Assembly (NCBI GenBank): GCA_900696525.1
Contig: CAADGL010000007.1
Span: 62,001 to 126,000, forward strand
Length of the DNA stretch: 64,000 bases
Direction of reading: 5' to 3'
Source: an uncultured Planctomycetota bacterium
Lineage (GTDB): Bacteria > Planctomycetota > Phycisphaerae > UBA1845 > Fen-1342
The notes under the pieces are model-generated. The model did not search any database. It had not been told where the DNA came from and worked only from the letters and a program-made list of their open reading frames with translations. The first letter of the stretch is position 1; every line of letters begins with the position of its first letter. A program made the translations under genes and the position numbers. Positions 1 to 8,112 of the stretch are shown piece by piece.

Positions 1-1502
1 TCGCGCGGCACCGGCCACGGCATGCCGCCGGTCGGATGCGTCCCGAACTCCGGCCCGCGGGTCTTATCGACGTGGCACATCATGCACAGCTCGCTCGCCA
101 GGTTCGGCACCCGCAGCAGCACCGCCGTGCTGATGTCGGATTGTGAGGCGCCGGGGCCGTGTGCCGAGTGGCACGTGCGGCACGCCAGCTTGCCGTCGAG
201 CAGCGGCAGCCCCTCGGGCACCTGCATCGACTCGGGCGGCGACACGCCGGTGAGGTGGCCATGCTCGAGCCAGACGCGGCGGCGCGAGTCGGCGACCGAG
301 CCGTCGTGGCACGACAGGCAGTTCTCGCTGCGGGCCACGACCGGGTCCTGCGGCGTGGACGAAGGGCGCGGCATGAGCTCCGAGCCGCGGCCCTCCGAGA
401 AAGGCGGCAACCAGTCGAAGTGACACACCGTGCACGCCCGCGCCTGCTGGCCCGTGAGCCGCCGCGGCGGAGCCGGCGTCGGGGGCGCCGCCGGTGTGCG
501 GCGTCGCGCGATCACCAGGCGCAGCACGCGGTTGGCGTCGCGCTCGGTCACGTACAGCCGCCCATCCGCGTCGAACGCCAGCCCGAGCGGGCCCGCGAAC
601 CTCATCACGCCGCCATCCGCGTCCCGCAGGATGTCGATCACCTCACCCGTCCGGCGGAAAACCTGGATGGCGCCCGTCACACTGTCGGCGACCCAGGCGT
701 TCGACTCGCCGTCGAACGCCACGCCGGTCGGGCGGTAGAGCTGCCCGGGGTTGAGGCCGAAGCGGCCGATCAGCGCGGCCGGCACGCCGTTGCGCTCCAG
801 GAGCTGGCCGCGGCCGTTCACGACGTCCGTGATCGCCACGTCGCCGTTGGATGCGACGGCGAGCTGAAAGGGGTATTGCCACTGGCCGAGCGCTTCGCCG
901 CGCTGACCGAAAGATTGCCACGCGCCGCTGGCGAGATCGAGGCGCAGGATGCGATGGTGGTCGTTATCCGCCACCCACAGGCCCAGGCCGTCCTCGCTCG
1001 CCGCCGCGTCCGTCGGCTCCGGCGCCCGGCCGTCGGGCGCCGGCGGAAGCACCACGATGCGCTCCAGGCCGCCGTCCGCGGCTCGCACGATGACACGCCC
1101 GTGGCCGCTGTCGGCGATCCAGAGCCGGCCGGCGGCGTCGGCCGAGATGCCGACCGGCCGCTGGAGCGCGGCGTCGCCAACGCGAGCGATGACGTCGAGC
1201 AGCGTCCCGTCGGACCGGAAGCGCACGACCCGGTCGTTCACGCCGTCCACGACGCAGACGACGCCGTCGGGTAGGATGGCGACGTCGGTGGGCATCTGGA
1301 GCGCGGGCCGGACGGAGGGGCCGAATTCGCCGTCGGCGACGCCCACGTACGACAACTGGCCCGTCGCCGGGCTTGCGAGCAGCAGCGCCAGCATCCACGG
1401 CGGCAAGGCGCTGCGGCCGCTGCGCGGCGCATCGGGGAGCGTGCGGCGGGGCTGGCGCCGGGCGCCGAGAGGATCCGGGTGCTTCGTCGTCCGCACCGTC
1501 AT
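1..1502 (-). CDS. NHL-repeat multihaem cytochrome c, 3' end cut by window edge
   Basis: The frame is open from an ATG at 1502 down to base 1, so the C-terminus is missing; 500 codons are visible. After an N-terminal signal-like segment (about residues 33-47, ending near SPATGQ) come roughly 280 residues of NHL-type beta-propeller repeats, recognisable from recurring DGVVCVVDGVNDRVVRF, GRLWIADSGHGRV and RLYVTERDANRVLRL blades. Then follow at least four c-type haem motifs (CTVCH, CLSCH, CRTCH, CMMCH). An exported propeller fused to a haem domain suggests a periplasmic electron-transfer or sensor protein; substrate unknown. It is divergent from another multihaem cytochrome gene at 1639, so the two probably serve one respiratory complex. 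A promoter lies at 1561-1589. Confidence 0.85.
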   Translation of the reverse strand, partial: MTVRTTKHPDPLGARRQPRRTLPDAPRSGRSALPPWMLALLLASPATGQLSYVGVADGEFGPSVRPALQMPTDVAILPDGVVCVVDGVNDRVVRFRSDGTLLDVIARVGDAALQRPVGISADAAGRLWIADSGHGRVIVRAADGGLERIVVLPPAPDGRAPEPTDAAASEDGLGLWVADNDHHRILRLDLASGAWQSFGQRGEALGQWQYPFQLAVASNGDVAITDVVNGRGQLLERNGVPAALIGRFGLNPGQLYRPTGVAFDGESNAWVADSVTGAIQVFRRTGEVIDILRDADGGVMRFAGPLGLAFDADGRLYVTERDANRVLRLVIARRRTPAAPPTPAPPRRLTGQQARACTVCHFDWLPPFSEGRGSELMPRPSSTPQDPVVARSENCLSCHDGSVADSRRRVWLEHGHLTGVSPPESMQVPEGLPLLDGKLACRTCHSAHGPGASQSDISTAVLLRVPNLASELCMMCHVDKTRGPEFGTHPTGGMPWPVPR

Positions 1503-1560
1503 GTTCGAGCGCCCGCTGACCGCCAGTTTGGCCGTGGACCGCTGTTTCCGTCTTGCCGCT

Positions 1561-1589
1561 ACTATACGAACGACAACTCGGGGTGTCAC
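1561..1589 (-). promoter_or_regulatory. Sigma-70-type promoter for the NHL cytochrome gene
   Basis: On the minus strand, GTGACA (1589-1584) and TATAGT (1566-1561) are separated by exactly 17 bases. The predicted start of transcription is near 1554, giving a leader of about 50 bases before the ATG at 1502. It sits in the 136-base gap between the two divergent cytochrome genes. Confidence 0.5.
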
Positions 1590-1638
1590 GGCAAGCGCGC
1601 AGCATAGTGCGGCGCACGAATCACGGGGAACCTGGCGC

Positions 1639-3435
1639 ATGGCAAGCGACAAGACGAGCGAGTCGCCGCAGCAACCACAGCCACCATCACCGCCGGACGA
1701 TCCGCCGAAGCCCGGCCGGGCCCGCAAGCCGCTGCGCCGCTGGGTGCGCTGGCTGCGCGCCGGGGGCGTCACGCTGCTGCTGCTGCTGGTGGTTGGGGCG
1801 GTCGGGCTCAGCGGGGCCGAGTACTACACGGCCCAGCCGGACTTCTGCGCCAGTTGCCACATCATGGGCCCGTACTACGACTCCTGGAGCCACGACATCC
1901 ACGGCCGCAAGCTCGGCGTCCGCTGCGTCGACTGTCACTACGCGCCCGGTGAGCGTTTCACCGTCATGGCCAAGTTCAAGGGCCTGTCGCAGGTCGCCAG
2001 CTACTTCAGCGGCCGCTATGGCGCCGGCCGGCCGCGCGCCCACGTCTCCGACGCGAGCTGCCTGCGCTCGAGCTGCCACGGCGACGGCGACTACCTCGCC
2101 AAGCGGCTGGCGATCGGCGAGCCGCGGCGCGAGGTGCGGTTGATCGCGCCCGGGCAGGAAGTCGAGGTGATGCGCAACCCGACGGTGCACTTCTACCACG
2201 AAAAGCACCTGGACGTCGGCCAGCGATTGTCCGACGTGCATGGCGACATCGAGCAGCGCACCGCGCGGCTGCGGAGCGAGCTGCCCGCCGACCTGTTCGA
2301 CCAGGCCGTGGCGCTTTCGCGCTCGGTCGCGCCCGCCGAGCGCCGGCGGCGCGAGTTCGAGTCGTTCGTCGTGGCGCATGGGCTGAGCGGCCGGGCGGCC
2401 GAGGACCTCGCGCAGCTCGTCGACCTCGAGCACCGCCGCATCCGCCTGAAGCACCTCGAGGGGCTGAACTGCGCCGCGTGCCACAGCTTCGACGAGTCGG
2501 GCAAGAATCACCTGGCCGTGAGCACAACCACCTGCTTCACGTGCCACTTCATCAACGAGGACTTCAACCGCAACACGGGCGAGTGCCTGCGCTGCCACGA
2601 GGCCCCGACCCGCGCCGTCTGGGTGCACGACCAGCCCGCCGCCCACGGCTCGGTCCTGATGGATCACCAGGAGATCGTCCGCCGCGGCGTCGATTGCGCG
2701 AGCTGTCACGCCGACGTGCTCCGCGGCGAAGCGGTCGTCACCGAGCGCGACTGCATCCGCTGCCACGACCAGGACCGCTACCTGAAGGACTTCGCCACCC
2801 GCACCACCGAGACCGTCGCCGAATACCACGCCGTCCACGTCGCCGGCCAACGGGCCCACTGCGAAGACTGCCACCACGTCATCGAGCACGGGCTGCTCGC
2901 GGCGAAACAGCCGGCGGTGGAGGCGGGCTTTCTCGAGCCCGTTCTCGGCGACTGCAAGCACTGCCACCCCAACCACCATTCGGAGCAGGTGCACCTGCTG
3001 ACGGGCACCGGCGGCGCGGGGCTGGCGCAGACCACGCCCAGCGCCATGCTCGGCTCGCGGCTCAACTGCCGCGCCTGCCACACCCACGCCGCCCAGGACA
3101 TCAAGGGCGACGCGCTGCTGGCCGCGACGTCGCGGGCCTGCATCGGCTGCCACAGCGAGGACTACGGCGTGCTGTTCGAGCAATGGCGGAGCGAGATCGC
3201 CACGTACCTCCAGGAGGCCGAGTCGCGGCTGCTCCAGGTCGAGCAGATCGTCGAGCGCCGCGCGACCCAGGGGCGGCCGCTGCCGGCCGAGATGGCCGTG
3301 CTGCTGGCCGAGGCGCGGGAGAACATCCGCCTGGTGCGCATCGGGGGCGGCATCCACAACCGGTTCTTCGCCCTGCAACTGCTCGATGCGGCCCGCTCCA
3401 AGCTTGATCGCGTCGAGCACGCGGCGGGCGGGTGA
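1639..3435 (+). CDS. Membrane-anchored multihaem cytochrome c (NapC/NirT-like start)
   Basis: 598 residues. ATG at 1639 is preceded by GGGGAA; the frame stays open further upstream but that part is antisense to the divergent gene and not protein-like. A basic, Pro-rich N-terminus leads into one membrane helix (about residues 42-60) and, straight after it, CASCH at residues 70-74, the arrangement of NapC/NirT quinol dehydrogenases. In all I count eleven CxxCH motifs plus one CLRSSCH (CX4CH) motif, so up to twelve haems. The N-terminal third probably takes electrons from the quinone pool, and the rest carries them through a periplasmic haem wire. The C-terminal about 100 residues are helical and haem-free. 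The terminal acceptor is not identifiable. Divergent from the NHL cytochrome. Confidence 0.88.
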   Translation: MASDKTSESPQQPQPPSPPDDPPKPGRARKPLRRWVRWLRAGGVTLLLLLVVGAVGLSGAEYYTAQPDFCASCHIMGPYYDSWSHDIHGRKLGVRCVDCHYAPGERFTVMAKFKGLSQVASYFSGRYGAGRPRAHVSDASCLRSSCHGDGDYLAKRLAIGEPRREVRLIAPGQEVEVMRNPTVHFYHEKHLDVGQRLSDVHGDIEQRTARLRSELPADLFDQAVALSRSVAPAERRRREFESFVVAHGLSGRAAEDLAQLVDLEHRRIRLKHLEGLNCAACHSFDESGKNHLAVSTTTCFTCHFINEDFNRNTGECLRCHEAPTRAVWVHDQPAAHGSVLMDHQEIVRRGVDCASCHADVLRGEAVVTERDCIRCHDQDRYLKDFATRTTETVAEYHAVHVAGQRAHCEDCHHVIEHGLLAAKQPAVEAGFLEPVLGDCKHCHPNHHSEQVHLLTGTGGAGLAQTTPSAMLGSRLNCRACHTHAAQDIKGDALLAATSRACIGCHSEDYGVLFEQWRSEIATYLQEAESRLLQVEQIVERRATQGRPLPAEMAVLLAEARENIRLVRIGGGIHNRFFALQLLDAARSKLDRVEHAAGG

Positions 3436-3445
3436 GGCGGGGGCG

Positions 3446-3480
3446 GCCGCAGTCCGTTTTTTTTGAGAGGCGGCTGCGGC
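3446..3480 (+). terminator. Possible hairpin terminator after the multihaem gene
   Basis: GCCGCAG (3446-3452) pairs with CTGCGGC (3474-3480). A run of eight T bases (3457-3464) lies in the loop rather than after the stem, so this is not a textbook terminator. It is ten bases past the stop of the cytochrome gene. Confidence 0.25.
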
Positions 3481-3509
3481 TTGTTGGGCGCGGGATGCGC
3501 CAATAGACT
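3481..3509 (+). promoter_or_regulatory. Promoter predicting a leaderless epimerase mRNA
   Basis: TTGTTG (3481-3486) and TAGACT (3504-3509) are 17 bases apart. The -10 box ends six bases before the ATG at 3516, so transcription should begin at the start codon itself. No Shine-Dalgarno sequence is present between them, which agrees with leaderless translation. Confidence 0.5.
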
Positions 3510-3515
3510 GCGCGC

Positions 3516-4448
3516 ATGCGAGTACTCATCACCGGATCGAGCGGACAGATCGGCACCAACGTCGGCCTGGCGCTTCAGAAGCGGGGAGATGCCGTCCAGG
3601 GCATCGACAACCGCGCCAACACCTGGACACGGGACATTCCGACGGTCATCGCCGACCTTTGCCAGGTGACCCCCGGGGCGCTGCCGGTCGACGGCGCCTT
3701 CGACGTCGTGCTGCACCTGGCGGCGCACGCGAAGGTCTTCGAACTGGTCGAGCAGCCGGAGCGGGCGCTTCAGAACGCCATCATGACCTTCAACGTGCTC
3801 GAATACTGCCGGCGGCACGGCACGCCGATCATCTTCGGCAGCTCGCGCGAGGTCTACGGCGACATCACGCGGCACATCACCGACGAGTCGCAGGCCGACT
3901 TCGTCGTCGCCGAGAGTCCTTACAGCGCCTCGAAGATCGCCGGCGAAGCGTTCATCTACTCCTACGCCGAGTGCTACGAGCTGCCATACCTGGTGTTCCG
4001 GTTCAGCAACGTCTACGGCCGCTACGACTGCGACGAGCAGCGCATGGAGCGCGTGATTCCGCTCTTCATCAAGCGCATCGCCGACGAGCGGCCGATCACC
4101 GTCTACGGCCGCGAGAAGGTGCTGGACTTCACCTATGTCGACGACTGCGTCGCGGGCGTGCTGCGCGGGATCGACGCCCTGGCACAGCGGCGCGTCAACC
4201 ACGAGACGATCAATCTTGCCGAGGGCCAGGGCGCCACGCTCGTCGACCTGGTGAACCTCATCTCGCTCGCGCTGCGCAAGAAGGCCAGGGTCACCTATGA
4301 GCCCGCGCGCCCCGGCGAAGTCACGCGCTACGTCGCCGACATCACCAAGGCCCGCCAGCTCCTCGGCTACGAGCCCACCACGCCCCTCACCGCCGGCGTG
4401 CCCCTGGCCATCGAGTGGCAGGCCAGCATCGGCGTCATCAAACTCTGA
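3516..4448 (+). CDS. NAD-dependent epimerase/dehydratase (extended SDR)
   Basis: 310 residues, the usual length of UDP-sugar epimerases. The N-terminus MRVLITGSSGQIGTNVG carries the GxxGxxG dinucleotide-binding loop, and PYSASK near residue 136 gives the YxxxK catalytic pair. VFRFSNVYGRYD and the late TYVDDCVAGV segment are typical of the GalE/dTDP-glucose dehydratase group. The probable role is interconversion of a nucleotide sugar for surface polysaccharide or LPS, supported by lpxK 43 bases downstream and a Wza-like exporter gene at 8.1 kb. The exact sugar cannot be told from sequence. No ribosome-binding site is visible; the promoter at 3481-3509 suggests leaderless translation. Confidence 0.88.
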   Translation: MRVLITGSSGQIGTNVGLALQKRGDAVQGIDNRANTWTRDIPTVIADLCQVTPGALPVDGAFDVVLHLAAHAKVFELVEQPERALQNAIMTFNVLEYCRRHGTPIIFGSSREVYGDITRHITDESQADFVVAESPYSASKIAGEAFIYSYAECYELPYLVFRFSNVYGRYDCDEQRMERVIPLFIKRIADERPITVYGREKVLDFTYVDDCVAGVLRGIDALAQRRVNHETINLAEGQGATLVDLVNLISLALRKKARVTYEPARPGEVTRYVADITKARQLLGYEPTTPLTAGVPLAIEWQASIGVIKL

Positions 4449-4491
4449 GCGCGGTGGAAACCATGCGCCCTTCCCGTCCAGGCCCGCTCAC

Positions 4492-5562
4492 ATGTACGCA
4501 CCGCCGAGCTGGCTGATGCCGCTGCTGGCGCCCGCCGCCACGCTCTATGAATGGGCCGTCCGGCGGCGCAACCGGCGTTACGACAGCGGTCTTGCCCGGG
4601 TCGTCCGCGCCGATGCCCCCGTTATCAGCGTGGGCAACATCACCGTCGGCGGCGCCGGCAAGACGCCGCTCGTCATCGACTTGCTCCGCCAACTGCGCGA
4701 ACTGGGCCGCTCACCGGCGGTGCTGACGCGCGGCTACGGGAGCCGGCGGCCGCAGGACGCCGACGAGGTGCGCGAGATCGAGGAAACAGGCCGTGGCGTG
4801 GTCGTGGCGGATCCGGATCGCGTGCGGGGGGCCAGAATCGCGGCCGACCGGCACCGCGCCGACGTGCTGGTGCTCGACGACGGCTTTCAGCACCGCCGGC
4901 TGGCGCGCGACCTCGACATCGTGGTGATCGACCCGCTCGATCCCTGGGGCGGAGGGCGGCTGCTGCCGGCGGGGCGCCTGCGCGAGCCCGTGGAAGGGCT
5001 GCGCCGCGCCGGGCTGATCGTGATCTCGCGCAGCAATCTTGCGCCGGCGTCCGCCACTGCGGGCATCCACGCGCGCCTGCGCGACATCGGCGTGGCGGCG
5101 CCGGTCGTCACAGCCCGCGTCGAGGCCGTCGCCATCGAGCACGCCGGCGGCGCCTGCGACCCGCCCGACTTCCTGCGCGGCCGGCGCGTGCTCGCGGTTT
5201 GCGGCCTGGGGAACCCGGCGTCGTTCATGCGGCTGGTCGAGTCGCTGGGTGCGGAATTGACCGGCGCGTGCGAGTTTCCGGACCATCATCGCTACCATCG
5301 CGCCGACGTGGCCAGAATCGCGCGCCACGCGAGCAACGGCCGGGCCGAGACCGTGCTCACGACCGGCAAGGACTGGGTGAAGCTCGCGCCGCTCTGGCGC
5401 GCCGCCGGCAGAGCAGATCACGGGCCGCGCCTGTGCTGCCTGCGCATCGCCGCGCGCCTCGATGACGCTGAGCGCCGGGTCGATGCCGCCCTGCGGGCCG
5501 CGCTCCGCTCGCCCGCGACCGCGGCCCCGGCAGACACCCCACGCGAGAGCCGCCGTGCCTGA
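4492..5562 (+). CDS. lpxK: Tetraacyldisaccharide 4'-kinase
   Basis: 356 residues, normal for LpxK (about 330-350). The enzyme phosphorylates the 4' position of the lipid A disaccharide precursor at the inner membrane. Diagnostic features are the N-terminal membrane-associated helix (MYAPPSWLMPLLAPAATLYE), the displaced Walker A in ISVGNITVGGAGKTP at about residues 43-57, and VLVLDDGFQHRRLARDLDI. ATG 4492 was chosen because family similarity begins right there; the open frame upstream overlaps the epimerase. It shows that the organism makes lipid A and hence has an outer membrane. Its stop overlaps the GTG start of the next gene, so they are translationally coupled. Confidence 0.93.
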   Translation: MYAPPSWLMPLLAPAATLYEWAVRRRNRRYDSGLARVVRADAPVISVGNITVGGAGKTPLVIDLLRQLRELGRSPAVLTRGYGSRRPQDADEVREIEETGRGVVVADPDRVRGARIAADRHRADVLVLDDGFQHRRLARDLDIVVIDPLDPWGGGRLLPAGRLREPVEGLRRAGLIVISRSNLAPASATAGIHARLRDIGVAAPVVTARVEAVAIEHAGGACDPPDFLRGRRVLAVCGLGNPASFMRLVESLGAELTGACEFPDHHRYHRADVARIARHASNGRAETVLTTGKDWVKLAPLWRAAGRADHGPRLCCLRIAARLDDAERRVDAALRAALRSPATAAPADTPRESRRA

Positions 5563-6757
5563 TTCGAGCCACATGCTGGATGTCGTGATCGTCGGCGGCG
5601 GCGTCGCCGGACTGTGGCTGCTCGACACGCTGCACGAGGCCGGCCGGCACGTGTTGCTGCTGGAAAAGGGCGAACTGGGCGGCGGCCAGACCATCGCTTC
5701 GCAGGGGATCATCCACGGCGGGTTGAAATACACCCTCGACGGGCTGCTGAGCCCATCGGCGAACGCGATCCGCGAGATGCCGCGGGCCTGGAGGGATTGC
5801 CTGGCCGGCGCCCGGACCCCGCGGCTGACGCAGACGCGCGTGCGGGCCGAATACTGCCACCTGTGGCGGACGCGCGACTGGGCCTCGCAGGTCGGCATGC
5901 TCGGGGCGCGCTTCGGGCTGCGCGTCCGGCCGCAGAGACTGCCGCGAGCCGAGTGGCCGGCGGCGCTGCGCCACTGCCCGGGCGAGGTCTACCGCCTCGA
6001 CGAGCAGGTCATCGACTGCGCCGCGATGATCGCCGAGCTGGCCGGCCGCCATGCGCCGCGCATTCTGAAATGCGACGCCGACGGCGGCCTCCTGTTCCAG
6101 CCCGAAGCGGCCGGACGCGCCGGCGGTGTGCGGCTTTCGGCCGGCGGTCGCACCGCGCGACTGCAAGCCGGCGTTATCATCCTCGCCGCGGGCGCGGGAA
6201 ACGCCGAGCTGCGCCGCGCGGCGGGTCTGGACGCCGCCGCCCAACAGGTCCGCCCGCTGCACATGGTGATGGTGCGCGGGGCGCTGCCGGAGCTGAACGG
6301 CCACTGCACCGACGGCGCCCGGACGCGCGTGACGATTACGACCGCGCAGGACGGCGCGGATCGCACGGTCTGGCAGGTGGGCGGACAGGTCGCCGAGGAC
6401 GGCGTGAACATGAGCCCCGACGAGCTCGTCGCGCATGCCCGGCGCGAGCTGGCCGCGGTGCTCCCGGGCGTCCCGCTCACCCACGCCGAGTGGAGCACCT
6501 ATCGCGCCGATCGAGCCGAGGCCGCGGCGGGTGGCCGGCGGCCGAGCGACGTTCAGATCCGGCGCGAAGGCGACGTCCTGACCGTCTGGCCGACGAAGCT
6601 GGCGCTGGCCCCGCGCCTCGCCGAGCGCGTCCTGCGCGAGCTGCCGCCGGCCGTGCACGCCGCGGGCCGATCGCAGGTCGAGGCGGCGCTGCGCGACTGG
6701 CCGCGGCCGCGGGTGGCCCGGCCGCCGTGGGAGGCCGAGCGACGGTGGCAGAGGTGA
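5555..6757 (+). CDS. FAD-dependent oxidoreductase (DAO/GlpD-like)
   Basis: 400 residues from GTG 5555, which overlaps the lpxK stop and has GAGAG seven bases upstream. ATG 5573 is a shorter alternative. MLDVVIVGGGVAGLWLLDTL is the FAD-binding Rossmann motif (GxGxxG), followed by LLLEKGELGGGQTIASQGIIHGG, the pattern of the DAO family (glycine oxidase, glycerol-3-phosphate and malate-type dehydrogenases). A second FAD contact, IILAAGAGNAELRR, lies near residue 210. The substrate is unknown. It is overlapped at its 3' end by an aldo/keto reductase gene, so the two likely act on related metabolites, possibly in envelope or sugar metabolism. Confidence 0.8.
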   Translation: MPDSSHMLDVVIVGGGVAGLWLLDTLHEAGRHVLLLEKGELGGGQTIASQGIIHGGLKYTLDGLLSPSANAIREMPRAWRDCLAGARTPRLTQTRVRAEYCHLWRTRDWASQVGMLGARFGLRVRPQRLPRAEWPAALRHCPGEVYRLDEQVIDCAAMIAELAGRHAPRILKCDADGGLLFQPEAAGRAGGVRLSAGGRTARLQAGVIILAAGAGNAELRRAAGLDAAAQQVRPLHMVMVRGALPELNGHCTDGARTRVTITTAQDGADRTVWQVGGQVAEDGVNMSPDELVAHARRELAAVLPGVPLTHAEWSTYRADRAEAAAGGRRPSDVQIRREGDVLTVWPTKLALAPRLAERVLRELPPAVHAAGRSQVEAALRDWPRPRVARPPWEAERRWQR

Positions 6758-7548
6758 CCGTGACGATTGGCAAGCCGAGCGTCGAGCTGCGCGAGCTGGG
6801 CCGCACGGGCCTGCGCGTCAGCCGCCTCGGCTTCGGCGCGTTCAAGATCGGCCGCAACCAGGGCATCAAGTATCCGAGCAGCTACGAGCTGCCCGGCGAG
6901 GCCGAAGTCACACGCCTGCTGAACGGCCTGCTTGACCTGGGCATCTGCTATATCGACACGGCGCCGGCGTACGGCCTGAGCGAGGAGCGCATCGGGCGCG
7001 CGATTGCGCATCGCCGCGGCGAGTTCGTCTTGTCAACCAAGGCGGGCGAGCACTTCGAGGACGGCCGCTCGATCTACGACTTCTCGCCGCGCGCGATCCG
7101 CGAGAGCGTGGCGCGCAGCCGCGACCGGCTGTGCACCCGGATCATCGACGTCCTCTACCTGCACGCCACCGGAGACGACCTGGGCCTGGCGACCGACGCC
7201 GAGATCGTCTCGACCCTGCGCGACCTGAAGCAGTCCGGCGTGGTCGCCAGCATCGGCCTCTCCGCCAGGACACGCGCCGCCGCCCAGGCCGCCCTGGCGT
7301 GGGCTGACGTGCTCATGCTGGAGTATCATGCCGAGGATCGCGCCCAGGAACCGGTGATCTCGGCGGCGGCCGACGCGGGCGTCGGCGTCGTCATCAAGAA
7401 GGGGCTCGCGTCGGGGCGGCTGCCGGCGGAGGCCGCGATCCGGTTTGTGCTGGGCAACGCCGGCGTGGACAGCCTGGTCGTCGGCGGACGGGACATGGGT
7501 CACATGGTCGAGAACCTGCGGATCGCGCAGACTTGCGGACTGAGATGA
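6745..7548 (+). CDS. Aldo/keto reductase
   Basis: 267 residues. Opening ELGRTGLRVSRLGFGAFKIG and the active-site stretch CYIDTAPAYGLSEERIG (Asp and Tyr of the tetrad), then STKAGEHFEDGR (Lys), place it in the NADPH-dependent aldo/keto reductase superfamily, in the group of short bacterial members. The His of the tetrad is expected in LYLHATGDD. GTG 6745 overlaps the preceding gene; GTG 6754 (forming GTGA with that gene's stop) is an equally plausible start. The stop overlaps the next gene as ATGA, so lpxK, the FAD enzyme, this gene and the next form a coupled run. Substrate unknown. Confidence 0.85.
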   Translation: MAEVTVTIGKPSVELRELGRTGLRVSRLGFGAFKIGRNQGIKYPSSYELPGEAEVTRLLNGLLDLGICYIDTAPAYGLSEERIGRAIAHRRGEFVLSTKAGEHFEDGRSIYDFSPRAIRESVARSRDRLCTRIIDVLYLHATGDDLGLATDAEIVSTLRDLKQSGVVASIGLSARTRAAAQAALAWADVLMLEYHAEDRAQEPVISAAADAGVGVVIKKGLASGRLPAEAAIRFVLGNAGVDSLVVGGRDMGHMVENLRIAQTCGLR

Positions 7549-7925
7549 GCCATCAGCCACACGACGACGCGCCAGTGCGACCCGCACCGCCCGAGGTCCG
7601 CATCCGCCCGGCTTCGCCGGCGCCGGCCGATCCCCGGTCGAGCGAGGGCAAAACGCCGCCGGGTGATCGCGTGGTCGAGCTGCTGGAGGAAATCCGCGGT
7701 CGCCTCGACGCCGACGCCCGCGACCGCGCGCACAAGCCCTTCTCGCTCGCGTGGCTGCTCGGCGGGCTGCTCCAGGTGCTGGTCGTCGGGCTGGTCGTGC
7801 TCGCGGCGCTCGACTGGCTTTTCCAGACCGGCGCCGCCCCGCTGCTCACCAAGCTGGCCTTCGCCATCACGCTGCAACTGATGGCGCTCACCGCGTTCGT
7901 CCTGGCGCGCGACGACCGCGCCTGA
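7545..7925 (+). CDS. Small two-helix membrane protein, function unknown
   Basis: 126 residues from an ATG overlapping the previous stop (ATGA). The first 65 residues are hydrophilic and Pro/Arg-rich, then come two predicted membrane helices: LAWLLGGLLQVLVVGLVVLA and the segment LLTKLAFAITLQLMALTAFV, ending shortly after with ARDDRA. No enzymatic motif. Its place at the end of a coupled set with lpxK suggests an envelope role but gives no function. The last gene before a repeat-filled gap. Confidence 0.7.
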   Translation: MSHQPHDDAPVRPAPPEVRIRPASPAPADPRSSEGKTPPGDRVVELLEEIRGRLDADARDRAHKPFSLAWLLGGLLQVLVVGLVVLAALDWLFQTGAAPLLTKLAFAITLQLMALTAFVLARDDRA

Positions 7926-7926
7926 A

Positions 7927-8005
7927 CCGAGCCGCGCCGATCCGAGCCGCGCCCGATCCGAGCCGCGCCTGATCCGAGCCGCGCCCTTGAGGAAGCGGTT
8001 GCGCC
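7927..8005 (+). repeat. Dispersed GC-rich repeat, four tandem CCGAGCCGCG units plus tail
   Basis: CCGAGCCGCG occurs at 7927, 7942, 7958 and 7974 (15-16 base period). The last unit is followed by a tail containing GGAAGCGGTTGCGCC. The same unit plus tail recurs at 58520-58596, and the element at 34095-34176 contains the unit on both strands as terminal inverted repeats. It fills the gap between the small membrane protein gene and the export gene. Confidence 0.85.
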
Positions 8006-8112
8006 AGAAGACCACGCGCCACAGCAGCCCTTCTTATGGGAACCGCCGTGGCAGCCACGACCGCTCGCATCAACTAACCGCAGCGCCCCCGGCGGCTGGT
8101 CGATAAGCCGAT

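Noticed and set aside
949..1638. Upstream extension of the multihaem cytochrome frame
   Set aside because: Antisense to the NHL cytochrome gene with no protein-like sequence; the ATG at 1639 with GGGGAA is the real start.
1687..3420. Long minus-strand open frame opposite the multihaem gene
   Set aside because: Translation shows no domains and many Ala/Arg/Val runs; the haem motifs are on the plus strand.
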